NCBI GenBank assembly: GCA_021927905.1
Contig: BLLK01000040.1
Coordinates: 186,001-250,000, forward strand
DNA: 64,000 nt
DNA from: Chaetoceros tenuissimus
Lineage: Eukaryota > Bacillariophyta > Thalassiosirophyceae > Chaetocerotales > Chaetocerotaceae
Direction: 5' to 3'
Each line of letters opens with the position of its first letter. Position 1 is the stretch's first letter. Both the position numbers and the translations under genes were made by a program. This document shows positions 51,670 to 62,803 of this stretch, one piece after another. The notes under the pieces were generated by a model that worked only from the letters and a program-made list of their open reading frames with translations, did not search any database and had not been told where the DNA came from.

Positions 51670-54393
51670 TTCATATTCTGACTGTATGTACCTCTGATAT
51701 TGGTAGGAAGAGACATTCTGCACAATATTTGAGAATAGATGGAAGATCAGGATCAGAACAGAGATCAAGTGCCGAACCCTAGAATTAATTTGAATAACAT
51801 CTTTGAACAGGAACAAGTACCTCTCGAAGAAATTACAGGACAATTTAGAGATACTACTCTAGACGATTCTACTGATAATAATAGCCACTACTCAGAACAG
51901 GAACAAGAAGATAATAATCCAGATCAACACTAACATGTCAGCACCAAACCCAGTACACTTATTCCTTGGAGTCCAAGAGGATGTTTGCCAAACTGATTGT
52001 ACCGTTGAGGACATTTCTCAGGCTTCAAAGGAGTTAAAGAGAGGCTTTGAAAACCACAGATATGAAGGCATGGTGCTGAATGAAGGATAATTGCAAGAAA
52101 GGTATTTCTGATCCATTCACTGTCATCAGGCCTGTTTCTATCGACTCTGATCTGGAGTCTTTGAAGGGAACACATCATGTACGTACTCTTCTACAGGAAC
52201 TTAAGTGCTCCATTATTCAAGCTAATATGCAGGATTTCTTTGTCATTCCACATTCTTTCGATGCAGATGGGAAGCCAAATACTATGTCGTTTACAATTAT
52301 GCTAGATGGAATTGGTACTCTCAAGGAAGAAACCTTTATTATGGCAATGAAATTCTACATCAGAAAATCTCCAAAAACTTACCATGTAGAAGATGCAGTA
52401 TGGTCTGGTGAAAAGATTCTTAATTCTTGCGATGAGGAACTCAAGCCAAAACTAAAAGAATGTGTTAAAAAATTTCAGAGGACTTTGTCAGTGGACTATA
52501 ATTGAATAAACTGATTATTTCTACATCTGAAAAGGCCCTTCATACTCTCCTCAATAAGCTTGAAAAGCTACGCTTGAAACAAATTGATGGGGAGGATGTA
52601 CAAAAAGCTGGACAATATATTCGTGATGTCGTCAAGATTCTCGATGCTCACAATAGTACACCAAGCGATCTTCACTTGTTCTTGTTTAGGACCTTTCAAG
52701 ATTGTTCTACAGATGAGTTTGTTTAATTTGTTCCGAGAAAGCTAGAGCTGGATCATCTTTTCTCAAATGCTGTACAAAAGTTTACAGTTAGCTATGAGCT
52801 TCTCTTATCTCAATTCAAAGTCAAGTACTTAGATCTTATGGATAGAGGTGAATGGGTTGCCAAGTCTGTTACTCAAGGTCAGGATTCTTCTTTCAATGTG
52901 AATGAAGGGAAGAAGGAAACCATATGCTTCAATTGTGGCAAGCTAGGTCATACTGTCCCTAACTGTGATAAACCTTGTGATGATGATAAATTTCCTGATG
53001 ATTCTCAAAAGAAACAGACCACTCCTAAGAATGAGAATACTCCAAAGGAACTTTGTCAACCACCTAAGGCAGGTGAAGAGCATGAAAAAGTTATTGGTTC
53101 TCATGGCAACTGTAAATGGAATGGACAACTTGGCAAATGGGAGAAGATTCCTTCTGGAGGAGGAGGAAATGATTCTTCCAATCAGTCTTCTTCTTCCAAT
53201 GGTGATACAGCTAATACTGCAGGTGCTACTGGTACCAATACCAATCCAAATGGCGATTGTGTTACCATTGCTACTCGTATCATTCCTGGTGCAAATTTTT
53301 CTTAGGCTGTCTAGATTCACTTGGTTTAGATATATTCATTTATTTCACATTACAAGTGTTTTTTAAAGTCATCAGTCCAGACAGGGAGAGTCTGGGAGCT
53401 ACATTTGAAATACAGCTACTGTGCTTTGCTTGTACCTTATCTCTCTTCAAGCCAGTGGTTACTACCTATTCAGTCTGTACATGGTTGTCCATCATTTATA
53501 CAATCTACAATCTGTACTATTCTATTGGAGATGACTCTTTGGAGGATTATGAAGTTCAAATTGCTCTAATTCTTTGCCCATTTCCATTGCTTACTTCAAT
53601 TGGATTCTATTCACTTGGATACTTCATGAATGGGTCTAGAGTTTTCTATTTGTCAAGCTTTGTAAAGGGTTACTTCTATGGAACAGTTTTATCAAAGGTA
53701 TAGGCTTGGCAGCTGCTGAACTGTGTAATGTCTCTAATTTCCAATGTTATCGTTCCAAACCAAAGAAAATGAAAAATAGAAAAGTTCGTTGAGCTAGGTT
53801 TCCTTTCTTCAGAAGATCTTTCCATTGCAAGTATGTTTGTAAGAAGGTTGAATAAAAGCCTGCTGATGACTGGGAGAGTGAAGGTACTGCCTATTTTCTG
53901 TATTAATATTTGGGAGGAAATGACTATAAATCACCCAGAGCTTTTGGATTCCACTATTGGTAGTGAATCTTCCTTCACTTCAAAGATTTTTGGATTTTCT
54001 ACATCGACCTATTTCTGTCCTATGACTTCTTTCGTAGTCCCGGGTTACCTTGATGCTAGCTCTATTCAACAATGTCAAAGTGAATTTTGCTTCCAAAGTT
54101 TCTATCAATTTCAAGTCTCAGACTCTGGTGATCCAATTTTTTTATACTGGTGCTTCAGTTTCTCTATCTCCTAATAAGGATGATTTCATCAACTTTACAC
54201 CTATTGTGCCATCTAAGCGTACAATTTCTGGTATTTCTACAAGTCCAGAACAGGTACTAGGAACTGGAACTATGAAGTGCATCGTTTATACTGATACTGG
54301 ATACCGTTGCGAAATTCTTACTGAAGCTCTGTATGTTCCAACTGCTCAATTAAGGATTCTTTCTGTTTGCCAATATCAGGAAGAACATTCAAC
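51670..54393 (+). mobile_element. Copia (CoDi-type) fossil, gag-protease half, broken
   Basis: The leader is nearly identical to 44895-45030. It is followed by Gag-like sequence with a CCHC knuckle (CFNCGKLGHTVPNC, near 52930), a Ser/Asn-rich linker, a hydrophobic segment (53350-53690) and a protease-region remnant (LTEALYVPTAQLRILSV). Several breaks; no RT or RNase H remains here. Confidence 0.75.
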
Positions 54394-54618
54394 ATTAGAA
54401 AAAGTGAAAGAAGACATTCAACGTATGAGATCCCCAAAATCTATGTAATTTGTGCTTGAGTCTTGTGAATTTGTGTTAGAAAAGGAAAGAAAGAGAAAGG
54501 AAGAGAGGAGGTTAGAGATTATATTACTCCAGCGCCATTTTTACAGTCCTCCAGGACCATGTAGGATACGCGCAGGTAGAGGGTTTTTTTAATACCAATT
54601 GACATGTGTCAATGCTCT
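54394..54618. repeat. Dispersed 215-bp repeat, copy 2
   Basis: Same sequence as 26318-26532 with a small insertion (TGAGATCCCC). It abuts the end of the Copia protease remnant. Confidence 0.7.
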
Positions 54619-55009
54619 CCAAGAGCATGATAATTCTGATGAACAGTTTTTCTTATTCTTGGTATAGTTGGACATGCACATCGGGTGCTTTTCCCTTTTG
54701 CAATTCTCCTTCTTCGTTGGTGGTATGAATGATACTAATTAATATTTTCATTATGTTCATTGACTAAAGCTTGCAGCGCCAAATTCATTTTTGCAAATTA
54801 TGAGTTGTGAAAAACAATTTGTTTGGTTGTTTCATCAGATTGTGATGATTCATTGTTCCCTGGTGATGATTCAATTTTCTTTCTTTTGGAGGAACTCTTT
54901 TCAGCTTGCCTTTTCTTTCCCTTGTTTTGTCCAATCAGAAGACATGATTCTAATTTTGAAATATGTATGCCATTCATTTTTATAATCCTTTTTTTCTCAA
55001 GAGAAACTA
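54619..55009. other. Unassigned sequence between Copia fragments
   Basis: No gene or clear repeat is seen. Confidence 0.3.
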
Positions 55010-57750
55010 GTTTAATATTGGTGTGGTCCTGTTTTACACCCTGTTTTACGTGCTATCGTAGCGCTGTATGGGTTAGAGCGAAGGTCTGTCTCCTCACTTA
55101 ATATGGCTAAGTATTAGGCTTCTCAAGCTCAGTAGGAGGGTTCTCGGTATCTTTTGTTGATGTTTTGGCTCTTTCAGAGTATCTTATAGTTTCTGTATAG
55201 CTTAGAATCTATCTAATAGTAACGAGTGTTTCAGCACCTGTTCATATCTCTCTAGTTAAGACTAATTTAGAGCTGCACAGCGATATTTAATCAGTTTATC
55301 ATTACCCATAGTGTTTTGGATTCGCTATGAAGGGATGGTGTTGAGTTACTTTCTTTTATTTGATAGTTTGAGCTTGTTGTGTTTGTAGTATTCTGATTAG
55401 GCTCTGAAACAGGGTATCAGATACAACCCCATGGCATACCGAATGGCAGCCTCATCACTGGGATTCTTTGGGTTCAAGACATAGAGACGAAGATATAAGT
55501 TTTGTTGAGCTGACTGATCACAAGCTACCTATTGCTAAATATGTGTAGTTGATGACACGTATACCATCTCGTGATGGATGAATAGGATGAGAAAAGGCCT
55601 TGATGTGCCTGAACAACTACTAACATAAGCTAACACATCATTTACAACAGGATTTGAGTTATCCTTTTATGATATTTGTTTATAGCAACATTCATAACCT
55701 TGTTCAGGCTGTGTACATTGGGAAGAGCCCATGTAGCATGTAAAGAGACACACGTGAAGTGAAAATTCAATGATACTTGCTACTTGCAGTATCATTTACA
55801 GTTGAAAAGTAAAGCAAGATGCAAAAGGCCGGGTGGTACTTTGCAGCAAGGTGAAAGTAGCTATTTCACATTTAAATTGTTTGCTTTACTCACTCAACCT
55901 TTACAAAATAGCAAGATTAAAAATTGAATGTTCCATAGCTAGAAGAAGTTTATTACTTTACATCTACCATGTCTTATACCTTTAGCTCCTCACATCAAAA
56001 TGGGGGAAAGGATAGTGACAGCAAAATGTATTGCCTTATGTTCTCATAGCAGAGCGATGAATGAGAGTATTTCTGCGGCATAGAGAAATTGAGTGATTAC
56101 ATGTCTATTAGGGGCTGCATTGATCATTCTGATTCTCAGCCTAAAGATTATCTGTTCGGAATAGAGCATTTTTCCTGGTAGAGTATTGATATGGAATATT
56201 CATTTCAAAGTGTTTACTCACGCATCAACAGTGAAAATAGCCTCATATTATACAAGTAATAGATCGGCAAGGATAATGAGGAGACAGTCAACTGTCGGCA
56301 TTGGTACAGTGGCAAATATTGACATTTGTCCACTGTAACTACTTTGGATTATGAGTTGATGCTGATTATGCATACATTTCATGATTCACCTCACTATCCG
56401 TTCTTTTGAGTCATATTCCCAAATTGTTGCAAGTGGCAGCAGATTGTATTGAAAAGATTCTTTATGATATGAATTGTTTGTGTATCATTCTCATGTACAC
56501 TGGCTGAATAAGTACAGTGTACAGGAATTACCATTGCCTGCTCCACGTCATAGCATCGAATGCTGTTACAGGTATTGTGATCTTGAATGGTGGAGGTATG
56601 TGAACTTGGCTATATCCTGATATGCATTTAATGATGCAGAGTTCGATCTTTAGAAAATGAGTTTGCATCTACAGAGACTCGCAAAATATAAGCTTGTTCC
56701 TGAAAGTAGAATTTTATTACTGATGAGCAGTGTACTTCTACATGAAATGGGGGAGTTGATACAGAGATGATGAGATCTGTTTGGTGAAAGCCTACAATCT
56801 CCTCTCTCCATTTATCTTCTTGGTCTACAAAGCTTGTATGACTCACATGAGTTGATATGGTTTTGAAATAAATATTTTGTTTGTTTCACTGACGGAAAAA
56901 CATACAGATGGTGATTTGTAATTGTGTTGCCAAAGGGACGATGGATACAACTTATGGTGTATTTATTTCAAGAGTCTTGATGTAACACGAACACAATTCG
57001 AATGTCTTTTCATCTCATAGCTTTGTCAAAAGTGCGTCAAGAGAATGAATTACGATGTGGGAAGAAGAATTTTCCTAGATATTGATTACAAGATTAAAAA
57101 AAAAAGTTGAGCTTGGCAGTGCAAATCACAGTTAAGATTGTTTGCATTGTAATTGTCGATGAGTGTAAACTTTGACACTTGGGCGAATTTTGTCAGAGCA
57201 TTGAGCACATATCAAGGAGGGATCATCATTACCATCAAGATATCAAGTTGGAAAAGCATTAGATATAGAGCGACCAAACATATTGATTGTGGAAATGATC
57301 TCCATATGGTATAGTGCATATGCATTAATCTATTACATGACAAGCAGATGCTAAATTCATTATTGCATAGGTTCAAGATGTCCTGCTAACTCACCAATTT
57401 CAGGCTTGAGGAGAAGAAATTGATACTGCAGTGTGTGATCGCGTAGTTCAAGTCTTCTTTGCCGAGTAACTATTGCATCGTTTACAGCTGAGAGCAGAGA
57501 AATTATTGCCAGCCTTCCATAAAAGTGTGGAATGCAGATCGTTCATATGTCGAATGCAAGAGTGCTGTGGTTTCAAATGAGTGGACTTATTTGAACCTGT
57601 AGTGTCTAAAGAGTTATTGTAGGCAACGAAGGTGGCTCCAGTGGGTATCACAGTGAAGATACAAGATGCCAATCATAATATATCACAAGGATTAGATTAT
57701 CAGGTATAGTATTACCCTTACTCAGCCAACAGGTATCTTTTATAACTCAC
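55010..57750 (+). mobile_element. Older Copia remnant: LTR-like part, primer-binding-like site, decayed interior
   Basis: 55010-55412 resembles the LTR-like end at 50032-50340 (shared TATTGGTGTGG, AAGGTCTGTCTCCT, TATCTTATAGTTT, TTAGAATCTATC). Directly after it is GGTATCAGATAC (about 55413), like the initiator-Met primer site of Copia elements. The next 2.3 kb have no lasting frame. It is the oldest of the Copia pieces and thoroughly broken. Confidence 0.55.
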
Positions 57751-57826
57751 TATCCCCCTACAAATCAACTGAATCAAGTCAGCTGCACCTGAAAGGGTTG
57801 AAGAAGAGACAAAGAGCATCCGCAAA

Positions 57827-57852
57827 GGTTAGTCCCCGCAGGGATCTAACCC
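57827..57852. repeat. Hairpin in the LINE 3' tail
   Basis: GGTTAG-TCCC-CGCA-GGGA-T-CTAACC: a 10-bp stem with one bulged base and a 4-nt loop, 28 bp beyond the stop codon of the minus-strand protein. LINE reverse transcriptases often recognise such 3' stem-loops. Confidence 0.7.
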
Positions 57853-57879
57853 TGAGATGTCTTGTAAAGAACGAACCGA

Positions 57880-60225
57880 CTATGTAACTCCAATTGGAGT
57901 GAGACCCACCCACTCTCTCAAAAGATCGTCATGTGTGAAGTTATCCAACGGAGTATCATCATCTAGTTCCCTTGCCGATCGTATGAGCAAAAACCAAGCC
58001 TTCTTTTTCTGTGTAGTATCCTTAAGCAATGTATCCAGGTCACGTTTAAAGAATTTCCCATATTTCCTTCCATCCAACGTTCGCAATCCTCTACGATGTT
58101 CAACCACTATTGCATCCTCCAATTCATCCAGCCCCCTTAACTCATCCGCTGTGGAAGTCTCGTGTAGACATGAATTTCTATAGGTCCACAGCTTGTATAT
58201 AATGTCCCAGAGTTTACAAGCCATTTGTTTTCCCCATGCTATCCCCGTCCTTCGAGATTGTACCTCAGTATAATGATCATGTTGGAACATAATGAGACTC
58301 TTGTGGAAAAAGCCCATCAATGTTCCAAACCAGCCTAATCCATTTTGTGCAATTGCGATCTGTATAAAGTCCTGGCAAGGGTTAAAATTAATAGTACCTT
58401 TCTCCGGATCTTTAAACCAGCTACTCAAACCGCATAAAATAAAGTCCCTTATCTGTGGGTGTGTATCTACCTTCCTCATATGTATTTCCAGCTCATCCAA
58501 CAACGATATTATGATGTCCTCATGCTCTAAACAGGTAAGAAAGTGTAACGGGTCTTCCTCTTCCATTTTACAACAAGGGCAAGTTGCCTGTTTTGCGTGA
58601 TTCCTTCGTGCCAGAACCGATCCCACTGGTAGGTCATTTGCCAATACTTTTGTAATAAATCGATTCTGTTTAAATGACCTACTCTTCCGAGCCCTTTCAA
58701 CGCATGTCCATTTAATCTGCGTTCTAATCACTTCCACCGGTAGCTCTAACAAGCTACTTAGGTATTGATGAACTTGTTGTTTCTCTAAACAATCTTGAAT
58801 AGAAAAGTTAAGATTCAAGACAATGACATCCTTTCCAATGCGTATCAGCCCTAATCCTACTTCTCTATGCAAGTCTTGAGCTATTGGCCTACTTTTTTCA
58901 CTGATCGCAATCTCTTTCGCCCAATGGTCAACCTTAGTGTTCAGGTGTTCAAGGAAGGTCAAGGGACGATGTAACTTATCAGCATGTCCTTTCACCCGAG
59001 TTGGTATTGGCTGCACTAAACTCTTTTCCCACAGATCTATATTAGAGGTAATCAAATCGATACTCTTCATGGATGATTTTACATAGTCCCTTTTCCACCA
59101 TAAGGAATCTACTGCTTTATCATTATCGCTAGCAACCACGATGGAAGAAGTTGCCCGGCCGAGACTAGGTGCCAAAGCTACCAAGCAGGTAGCAATTCCC
59201 GTTAACGATGCCACTTCACCTTGATATGAGTTCTTATCTCTATTCAGGCCTGGTACCACTCCTCCTCCCTTTATCCACTGAGATCCATCTGCGCTAGAGA
59301 TCACCCAAGCTCCTGTACAAATGCTGTAAATTTCAAAGTATGATCCATCTCCCACAGCCACCACAGTTCCATTCTTTATATCCTCAAGCACCTTATCAAT
59401 TTTATCTGACGTCTCAATAAACTTAAACATCCAAGGTACTAGAGGTCTATCTATGCTGTAGCCATTTATCTTCCGTTTGTACTTCTTCATCATCGGAACT
59501 CCCCATTTATCTGTAGAATCCACCAATAGATTGTTACTACTCCACTCTACTGTCGCCCGTCTCATATTGTGCCTATTATTAGGACAAAGAGCCACTCCTG
59601 CCGAAGTATATCCTGTATGTTCAGTTTGAATTTTAGCATACATCGTCCAATCTTCTCCATCCAGGAAGCAGAGCCACTGATAATCCTCGGTAACGAACCA
59701 ATCCCAGTTATCCAGCCAATCCTGATCATCCTTTACAATCCAATCTCCAAGCATAACATTATTTGTTCCCTGCGGGAATATCCTGAAAATGAAATTCATC
59801 CAAGTATCCCACTCATGTCTTTCTACGCTATGTGACCGAGGCCACAAAAACTTATTTCTTTGTCCTCTGAACTTGGATCTATGATAGAAAACTCTATTCA
59901 ACTTTGTTCCGCTAGCGTTGCACAAATCACTAATTGAAACCAAGTTGTTGTGCATTCTAACAGCGTTTATATGCGCCAGCTGTGTACCTCTGTACCCAGC
60001 TGCATATGCTACTTGCATAATAGACTTGTCACCTTGTCTAGCTGGTTCCAATTGGTAGTGCTTCACTTTGGCCTGAATCCCATTTTCTTTCATAAAGTTC
60101 AAGGTATATGAAATCCAGGAGTGCTTGGCGCAGTATTCTAAACCGATTTTCATATTCACGGACGCAGTGAAATCCCCATACAGCCCCATCTCCAATACCA
60201 TCGCCTGTACATTAGACTGTAGCAT
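57880..60225 (-). CDS. LINE ORF2 C-terminal part: RT end, RNase H, zinc region
   Basis: 781 residues uninterrupted from ATG 60225. The first 200 residues (AKHSWISYTLNFMKENGIQA, LVSISDLCNASGTKLN) are the post-palm RT region of LINEs. RNase H: VVAVGDGSYFEIYSICTGAW (Asp), NSYQGEVASLTGI (Glu), IVVASDNDKAVDSL (Asp), RVKGHADKLHRP, TKVDHWAKEI (Asp). Zinc region: CPCCKMEEEDPLHFLTC. The C-terminal 250 residues (LHETSTADELRGL) are conserved among such algal elements. The start ATG is internal, because the true protein would begin upstream in the endonuclease. Confidence 0.85.
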   Translation of the reverse strand: MLQSNVQAMVLEMGLYGDFTASVNMKIGLEYCAKHSWISYTLNFMKENGIQAKVKHYQLEPARQGDKSIMQVAYAAGYRGTQLAHINAVRMHNNLVSISDLCNASGTKLNRVFYHRSKFRGQRNKFLWPRSHSVERHEWDTWMNFIFRIFPQGTNNVMLGDWIVKDDQDWLDNWDWFVTEDYQWLCFLDGEDWTMYAKIQTEHTGYTSAGVALCPNNRHNMRRATVEWSSNNLLVDSTDKWGVPMMKKYKRKINGYSIDRPLVPWMFKFIETSDKIDKVLEDIKNGTVVAVGDGSYFEIYSICTGAWVISSADGSQWIKGGGVVPGLNRDKNSYQGEVASLTGIATCLVALAPSLGRATSSIVVASDNDKAVDSLWWKRDYVKSSMKSIDLITSNIDLWEKSLVQPIPTRVKGHADKLHRPLTFLEHLNTKVDHWAKEIAISEKSRPIAQDLHREVGLGLIRIGKDVIVLNLNFSIQDCLEKQQVHQYLSSLLELPVEVIRTQIKWTCVERARKSRSFKQNRFITKVLANDLPVGSVLARRNHAKQATCPCCKMEEEDPLHFLTCLEHEDIIISLLDELEIHMRKVDTHPQIRDFILCGLSSWFKDPEKGTINFNPCQDFIQIAIAQNGLGWFGTLMGFFHKSLIMFQHDHYTEVQSRRTGIAWGKQMACKLWDIIYKLWTYRNSCLHETSTADELRGLDELEDAIVVEHRRGLRTLDGRKYGKFFKRDLDTLLKDTTQKKKAWFLLIRSARELDDDTPLDNFTHDDLLREWVGLTPIGVT

Positions 60226-60239
60226 CTCCTACGATGAAA

Positions 60240-61945
60240 CAAAAGAGCCGAGACCTTTACCACACCACACCTTAGGTGCATACTAGTTGCCCCTGTTCCC
60301 AAATTAGCTACACTTGATTGGGTCAGAAAGGTACATATATCGTTGACAGATATGGTGGATATCAAGTTTTCTACACAGGGCCTTACTGCAGGTGAATCGT
60401 TGCGAAGGAAGTGATATGAATTAAGGTTGTGGAAGCGTTGAAGGAGGAAATGAACAGAAAAATTGATCATAGGCTTTATTGGCTATTCTGGTAGCATTTG
60501 GGACTTATGACTCTTGTCAAAGATGTCATATGATCTAATCCCATCCAATCCCATTGAAAAATTTGCATTCAACGGATTGTTCAACAATTAAAAATACTAC
60601 ATGACAAAATATGAAATACATGCATACAATTAATTACATTACATAAACTAGTTTCAAAGTCCCCCTTCTTCAAAGCATTATTCTTCGTAGTTCCCCTTCT
60701 TCGAAGCAGTAATGTCTAGTTATTAGTACTCCCTCACCCTAATAGTTTTTCCAATCTTCTTTGGCGAAGGTCTCTTTTCAAACTTTCCATCTTGATATTT
60801 ATATCTTTATCAAGTTTCTTAGTATCCTTATATTTTGCAAGGGCTGAGTACACTATGGAAATAATCTTTGTCTCAGCTCGCTTCAGGCTTGCTTCAAGGT
60901 TTTTCAAAAGATTATCTGGTAGATAATTTCTTATAGGTGTTTCATCATCATAAAGATCATTTGGATATTCTATCTCCAACAAATTGATAGTATTCAAAGT
61001 CTTTTCATCATTTTCACACACAGGGTCGAAATGAGAGCAAATGTGTTCAAATGCTGTTTTAAGCTTGGTTTCTCCCCACTCATTTTCGTTGTAGGCTTTC
61101 TCATTCTTGAGAAATAATAATAAATCACCGACAAGCTTAAGCCCCTTTTGCTCTTGATCAATGTCTCCTTTTAGCTTGTACCGCTCTTCTTGGACAATGT
61201 CCTTCATCTCTATCAGTTGTACCTTTGAATTGTCGTTTTTCTTAATACCCTTTTCCAACTTTTTAATTTTTTTGGCGGTCTCCCTTTCCTTCTTCTTGTT
61301 TTCTTCCTCCTCTGATGGAGAACCATTGTCACTACTGCGACGACAAATGGAAGGGTTTTGCGGAGAACTCCAATCATCATTAGACACATGTTCAGTAATA
61401 GTATCAATATGAGAATCCGATTGTTGCTGGCCATTAGAACAAACTTGTCTCTCGTTGGTGACCATACCTCCTTGTTGATGTTGAACTGAGTGCTCAGCAG
61501 ATTTGGAAGGACTAATGGAGTAGCAGCAGGAGCAGCAGGATTTGTTCTCTTCTTTTTTTTTGCAGAAGACACAGAAGGAGCAACAGTAGAAGTCACAGAA
61601 GGAGTAGCACATCTGCGTTTTGTACCCGACTTTGTTGCTGATGTATTCATAAAATTTCCTCGTCTGGGTCGTCAAGGTCGTCAAGGTAAATGGTAAGTTG
61701 CATAGGTGATACACAACATGGTATTTCATGCAAATCAGATTGTTTCCAAAAACCATATTTCTTGTTTGTGTTTCCAAAAGAATATCTCTTTGAATAAACT
61801 TTGTCTCCCAAAAAGTAGACGGTATCTTCTAATGATTCCTTGAATTCATTAGGCTCACCAAAATAATATATGATTTTGTGACCTTCCAAAGATTGCTGAG
61901 ATCCGTTTTCAAGTTCAAATTGAAGAGTATCACCTCTTTCTTTAT
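60240..61945 (-). other. About 1.7 kb foreign segment splitting the LINE RT
   Basis: RT coding stops just after the catalytic motif C region (about 61945) and LINE coding resumes at 60225. The segment between does not look like RT. It holds an unknown minus-strand gene (61889-60734) and, at 60330-60420, a motif block (AGGTACATATATCGTTGA, GCGAAGGAAGTGATATGAA) shared with repeat-family copies 2 and 3. Target duplications were not found, so the exact borders are estimates. Confidence 0.5.
60734..61889 (-). pseudogene. Unknown gene with two overlapping frames and one frameshift, inside the LINE
   Basis: Frame 1 (61889-61647) gives 80 residues (GHKIIYYFGEPNEFKESLED) ending YLDDLDDPDEEIL-stop. Its stop overlaps the next ATG (ATGA, 61650). 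Frame 2 starts MNTSATKSGTKRRCATPSVT, then Lys and Ala-rich. Between about 61560 and 61515 (it includes a run of nine A) the sensible reading moves to the frame that continues SKSAEHSVQHQQ and ends LRQRRLEKLLG at 60734. The last 250 residues are charged and helical (KKKERETAKKIKKLEKGIKK) with likely coiled coil. No family recognised. It might be a small transposon-borne DNA-binding protein or a captured host gene. Confidence 0.45.
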
Positions 61946-62803
61946 CATTTTCCCCATTACTTCCTCTGCATCGTCTCCCGATTGAATGAGGTCTGCGTCA
62001 TCTACAAATGCAAATCCCAGCAACTGAAAGGTTTCTTTAGATAAACACATACAGAAACTGTCACAGAAACCTTGTTCCCGTAAAATAGTAAAGATAACTG
62101 AACTCAAAATGGACCATATAACCGGGCCAGCAGCGTTCCCTTGTAGCACTCCTTGTGGCGCGTTTCTCCAGCCCGTGTAAGAACTTCCTCCATACGATCC
62201 TTTGGACTCTCCAAAAGCTGTACATGTTCTATGTACCATCTTCTGAATGGTTTCAAACATCGCAAACACTTTAGTTTTCGAAACTCCGACCCTTAATAAA
62301 GCTAGTGTAGCTGCCGAATGTACTATTCTATCATAACAGCCTGTAAGGTCCGACATTGCTAATGACCAGCATTTCCTATCATATTGTCGTTGATCCAGAG
62401 TCAGCCTTCTATTCAAAGCATGGTCCTTACAGTCTCTACCCGGCCTGCTATATTGTTCCTGAGCTATTGCACCTTTTTGAATTGCCAAATAAATTGCTTC
62501 CTTTTGCATAGTTTTATTATGCTGATTGAAATCTGGTGCAAGTATCCCGAGAGTACGTAATTTCTCGATACGAAATTCCATTAACTTCTTCAGAATCATC
62601 AAGTCCAAACATGTTTTCCATCTTTCCGGAGAGTATCCTGAGAGTACAGGGATTTCGGCACGCATAAACAAAATTGTACGCAGCAGCTCACTTTTCATAG
62701 CTGCTTTAAAATGCCCCAGATGTTGAGCGTATGTACACGTTTTTTCTTTGCGTATATTATATCCTCTCACAAATTTGGCAAAGTGATCTTCCAAAGAATC
62801 CTC
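61829..62803 (-). CDS. LINE reverse transcriptase, N-terminal and catalytic part
   Basis: Continues in the same frame as the endonuclease after the TAA at 62806-62804. RT motifs: LAMSDLTGCYDRIVH (motif A Asp), APQGVLQGNAAGPVIW (motif B), GFAFVDDADLI (motif C, VDDAD). After motif C the typical thumb entry is missing because foreign sequence follows; the last 30 or so codons (to 61829) are already that sequence. Not functional as it stands. Confidence 0.82.
   Translation of the reverse strand, partial: EDSLEDHFAKFVRGYNIRKEKTCTYAQHLGHFKAAMKSELLRTILFMRAEIPVLSGYSPERWKTCLDLMILKKLMEFRIEKLRTLGILAPDFNQHNKTMQKEAIYLAIQKGAIAQEQYSRPGRDCKDHALNRRLTLDQRQYDRKCWSLAMSDLTGCYDRIVHSAATLALLRVGVSKTKVFAMFETIQKMVHRTCTAFGESKGSYGGSSYTGWRNAPQGVLQGNAAGPVIWSILSSVIFTILREQGFCDSFCMCLSKETFQLLGFAFVDDADLIQSGDDAEEVMGKMIKKEVILFNLNLKTDLSNLWKVTKSYIILVSLMNSRNH

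Noticed and set aside
57440-57700. Minus-strand frame 57448-57672 as a gene
   Set aside because: Short and inside decayed Copia sequence; no domain.
61930-62000. Target-site duplication around the segment inside the LINE
   Set aside because: Sequences near 60240 and 61945 were compared; only trivial matches such as GCATC were found.
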